Source of the DNA: Elizabethkingia bruuniana
GTDB taxonomy: Bacteria; Bacteroidota; Bacteroidia; Flavobacteriales; Weeksellaceae
DNA: 64,000 bases
NCBI RefSeq assembly: GCF_002024805.1
Contig: NZ_CP014337.1
Span: forward strand, 4,154,001-4,218,000
Direction of reading: 5' to 3'
Notes under the pieces: model-generated
What the model saw: only the letters and a program-made list of their open reading frames with translations
Told to the model about the DNA's origin: nothing
Databases searched by the model: none
Translations under genes and position numbers: made by a program
Part shown: one piece after another, positions 62,011-64,000 of the stretch
Position numbering within the stretch: position 1 is the stretch's first letter
Layout: each line of letters starts with the position of its first letter

Positions 62011-63093
62011 ATGTTTAAAAACGCTATCTATCTGAGTATAATCTTCTTTATTATTGTAGTTTTATCCCTGTTACCAGTCATTACAATACCTATATCCTCC
62101 TCTTCTCGCGGAAGCTTGCGACCAATCGAAGAAAACACTAACCTTGGTGCTGTAGTCAGCGGCAGAGTAATTAAAACCTCATTGTTAAAGAACAATCAGC
62201 TCATCAAACAAGGTGATACTTTGCTTATTGTAACCGCAGAACAATTAGATACCCAAAAGCAATTACAAAATACACAAAGCACAGATTATACGGCACAGCT
62301 TAACGATCTTAATAAACTTACCAAAGGACAATATTCAGGTCTACAGACTGGGCAATATCAAAGAGAACTTTCTGCTATGCAGGAAAAAATAGCCCAGATT
62401 CAGACAGAACTCTCTTTAGCTCTGAAAGACTTGGACAGAGCTACTATACTTTTCAAACAAGGTGTAGTTCCAAAAGCAGAATACGATAAAAATTATTATA
62501 CTCATCAGGGACTGGTAAACCAGATATCTAACGTTAGAGAACAACAGCTTGCCCAATGGCAGGCACAGAAAAGAGAAACTGAAAGACAACTTCGCTCTTT
62601 GGGCTCTGAAATTCAAAAAATTAGTCAGGAGCAGAAGAATTATGTAATTACTGCCCCATTATCTGGAAGACTGGTTAATTTTTCAGGAATTCAGAAAGGT
62701 AACTTTTTAGTACAAGGACAAACTATCGGGGAAATATCTCCCGAGCAATCTTTAGTAGCAGAATGCTTAGTCTCACCAAAAGATATTGGTTTTATCCGAA
62801 CAGGACAAAAAGTAAAATTCCAAATCGATACTTACAATTACAACCAATGGGGACTTGTAGACGGGCGGGTACAGGAAATTGACCAAAACATCAAAATCAA
62901 TCAGCAAACTGGGGAAGCATCTTTCAGAGTCCTTTGTAAAATGGATAAAAACTATCTACAACTTAAAAATGGTTATAAAGGTCAGATTGGAAAAGGAATG
63001 ACCTTCACGGCACGCTTCCATCTTATAGACCGTACCCTTTGGCAACTCTTATTTGACAGAGTTGATGACTGGTTTAATCCTAAATTAAAATAA
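62011..63093 (+). CDS. HlyD-family membrane fusion protein
   Basis: 360 residues. One N-terminal helix (FKNAIYLSIIFFIIVVLSLL), then the biotinyl-lipoyl-type start LGAVVSGRVIKTSLLKNNQL, a long coiled coil (about 90-215, with AMQEKIAQIQTELSLALKDL), the second half-motif VITAPLSGRLVNFSGIQKGN and a beta-barrel end. It bridges the inner-membrane ABC exporter and an outer-membrane channel (TolC type, not in the window). It lies 14 nt before the exporter gene; together they form a type I-like secretion unit for the precursor peptide. Confidence 0.9.
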   Translation: MFKNAIYLSIIFFIIVVLSLLPVITIPISSSSRGSLRPIEENTNLGAVVSGRVIKTSLLKNNQLIKQGDTLLIVTAEQLDTQKQLQNTQSTDYTAQLNDLNKLTKGQYSGLQTGQYQRELSAMQEKIAQIQTELSLALKDLDRATILFKQGVVPKAEYDKNYYTHQGLVNQISNVREQQLAQWQAQKRETERQLRSLGSEIQKISQEQKNYVITAPLSGRLVNFSGIQKGNFLVQGQTIGEISPEQSLVAECLVSPKDIGFIRTGQKVKFQIDTYNYNQWGLVDGRVQEIDQNIKINQQTGEASFRVLCKMDKNYLQLKNGYKGQIGKGMTFTARFHLIDRTLWQLLFDRVDDWFNPKLK

Positions 63094-63106
63094 CAACAAG
63101 GGTTTT

Positions 63107-64000
63107 ATGAAGAAAGATATACAGATTAAACAACACGATATAAAAGATTGTGGTGCTGCTTGTTTGGCATCAGTAGCAGCACACTATGGACTAAAAATGC
63201 CTATTGCCAAGATAAGGCAGATCTGCCACACTGATACCAGAGGTACTAATGTACTAGGAATGATTCAGGGATTGGAAAAAATGGGTTTCAATGCTAAAGG
63301 GGTAAAAGGTGGAGCTGATGCTTTACCTGAAATTCCATTACCAACCATTGCTCATATTATCGTTCAGGGGCAACTTCATCATTATGTAGTTATCTATTCT
63401 GTGAAAAAGGATAAGGTCACTGTAATGGATCCAGCTTATGGTAAAATGCAAGAGTATACCATTCAGGAGTTTTCAGAAATATGGACAGGAGTTTTAATTC
63501 TTCTCGAGCCCAATGAATACTTTGAGCAGAAGGATGAAAAAACAAGCCTTTATAAAAGATTCTGGAATCTGGTACAACCTCATAAAAGTATATTAATACA
63601 AGCTTTATTAGGAGCATTGGTCTATACTATTCTGGGATTATCAACCTCTATCTATATTGAGAAGATTACCGATTATGTACTGATAGATGGTAACAAAAGA
63701 CTACTTAACCTTCTTTCCGTAGGAATGATTCTTATCCTTTTGTTCCAAATTTTTATAGGTGTAATGAAAAGTGTTCTGGTCTTACAAACGGGACAGAAGA
63801 TGGATAAACATCTTATATTAGGGTATTATAAACATCTTCTAAAACTTCCACAGCGTTTCTTTGATACAATGAAGGTAGGAGAAATCATATCAAGGGTAAA
63901 TGATGCTGTTAAGATCAGAACTTTTATTAATGACGTAGCCATTCAGATATTTGTGAATATTTTCATCATTATCTTTTCCTTTGTTTTGATGTTCTCTTAT
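63107..64000 (+). CDS. Peptidase C39-containing ABC exporter, N-terminal part (cut by window edge)
   Basis: 298 codons to the window edge, without the ATPase domain. The C39 peptidase domain spans about residues 1-130: catalytic Cys15 in IKDCGAACLASVAAHYGL, His92 in LHHYVVIYSV, and Asp108 in VTVMDPAYGK. Then come membrane helices (SILIQALLGALVYTILGLST; SVGMILILLFQIFIGVMKSV). Such exporters (PCAT) cleave leaders after Gly-Gly and export the core peptide. The leader of the peptide at 60726 fits the known rule. The remaining helices and the ATP-binding cassette must be right of the window. Confidence 0.93.
   Translation, partial: MKKDIQIKQHDIKDCGAACLASVAAHYGLKMPIAKIRQICHTDTRGTNVLGMIQGLEKMGFNAKGVKGGADALPEIPLPTIAHIIVQGQLHHYVVIYSVKKDKVTVMDPAYGKMQEYTIQEFSEIWTGVLILLEPNEYFEQKDEKTSLYKRFWNLVQPHKSILIQALLGALVYTILGLSTSIYIEKITDYVLIDGNKRLLNLLSVGMILILLFQIFIGVMKSVLVLQTGQKMDKHLILGYYKHLLKLPQRFFDTMKVGEIISRVNDAVKIRTFINDVAIQIFVNIFIIIFSFVLMFSY

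Overview
The window looks like a chromosome segment from a flavobacterium of the Weeksellaceae, most like Elizabethkingia or Chryseobacterium. The genus is my inference; the phylum is well supported. The DNA is AT-rich and start codons lack purine-rich Shine-Dalgarno sequences. Many promoters fit the Bacteroidota pattern TTG, 17-23 nt, TAnnTTTG. The gene content is typical of the group: DUF3078, DUF3472 and OMP_b-brl_3 barrels, CtlX, and an RDD/SpoIIM/DUF4129/DUF4350/MoxR/DUF58 cluster.

Layout. 1-4316 (minus strand): the start of an exported protein cut by the window edge, a lipoprotein, and a GH2 beta-galactosidase. 4465-9680 (minus): an extracytoplasmic electron-transfer operon made of an ankyrin protein, a DUF2271 protein with a flavinylation-like motif, a PepSY/flavodoxin/FNR membrane reductase, and the flavin transferase ApbE. 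9995-13415 (minus): three exported proteins, including DUF3078 and DUF3472 families. 13698-27601 (plus): 28 translation, secretion and transcription genes from rplC to rplQ (S10, spc and alpha operons), with rpsJ absent from the front. 27668-27838 (minus): a tiny Cys-containing peptide with a leader like those of bacteriocins. 28057-40064 (plus): GH35 beta-galactosidase, enolase, citrate synthase, a membrane-embedded AraC regulator next to an outer-membrane barrel, and two guanidino-group-modifying enzymes on either side of metY, which has a SAM-I riboswitch and terminator. 40149-45456 (minus): a second OMP barrel, DUF3817, nadD and recJ. 45606-51042: an M48 protease, an ABC-F protein and smpB (divergent), an OmpA porin with TSP3 repeats, and a YebC regulator. 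51097-60375: a GNAT enzyme, the RDD/SpoIIM/DUF4129/DUF4350/MoxR/DUF58 membrane cluster, and a membrane-anchored MutS paralogue.

60726-64000 (plus, running off the right edge) is the most interesting part. A 48-residue double-glycine-leader peptide overlaps a gene for a membrane-anchored gluzincin-like metalloprotease. A 63-residue two-helix membrane protein follows, then an HlyD-type adaptor and a C39-peptidase ABC exporter. The export logic is that of a class II bacteriocin or microcin. The metalloprotease coupled to the precursor peptide is not a standard part of such loci and may be an unusual immunity or maturation factor.

All calls are from reading the sequence; no database search was run. 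Several start codons were moved downstream from the longest possible frame, using family length, signal peptides or promoter position.
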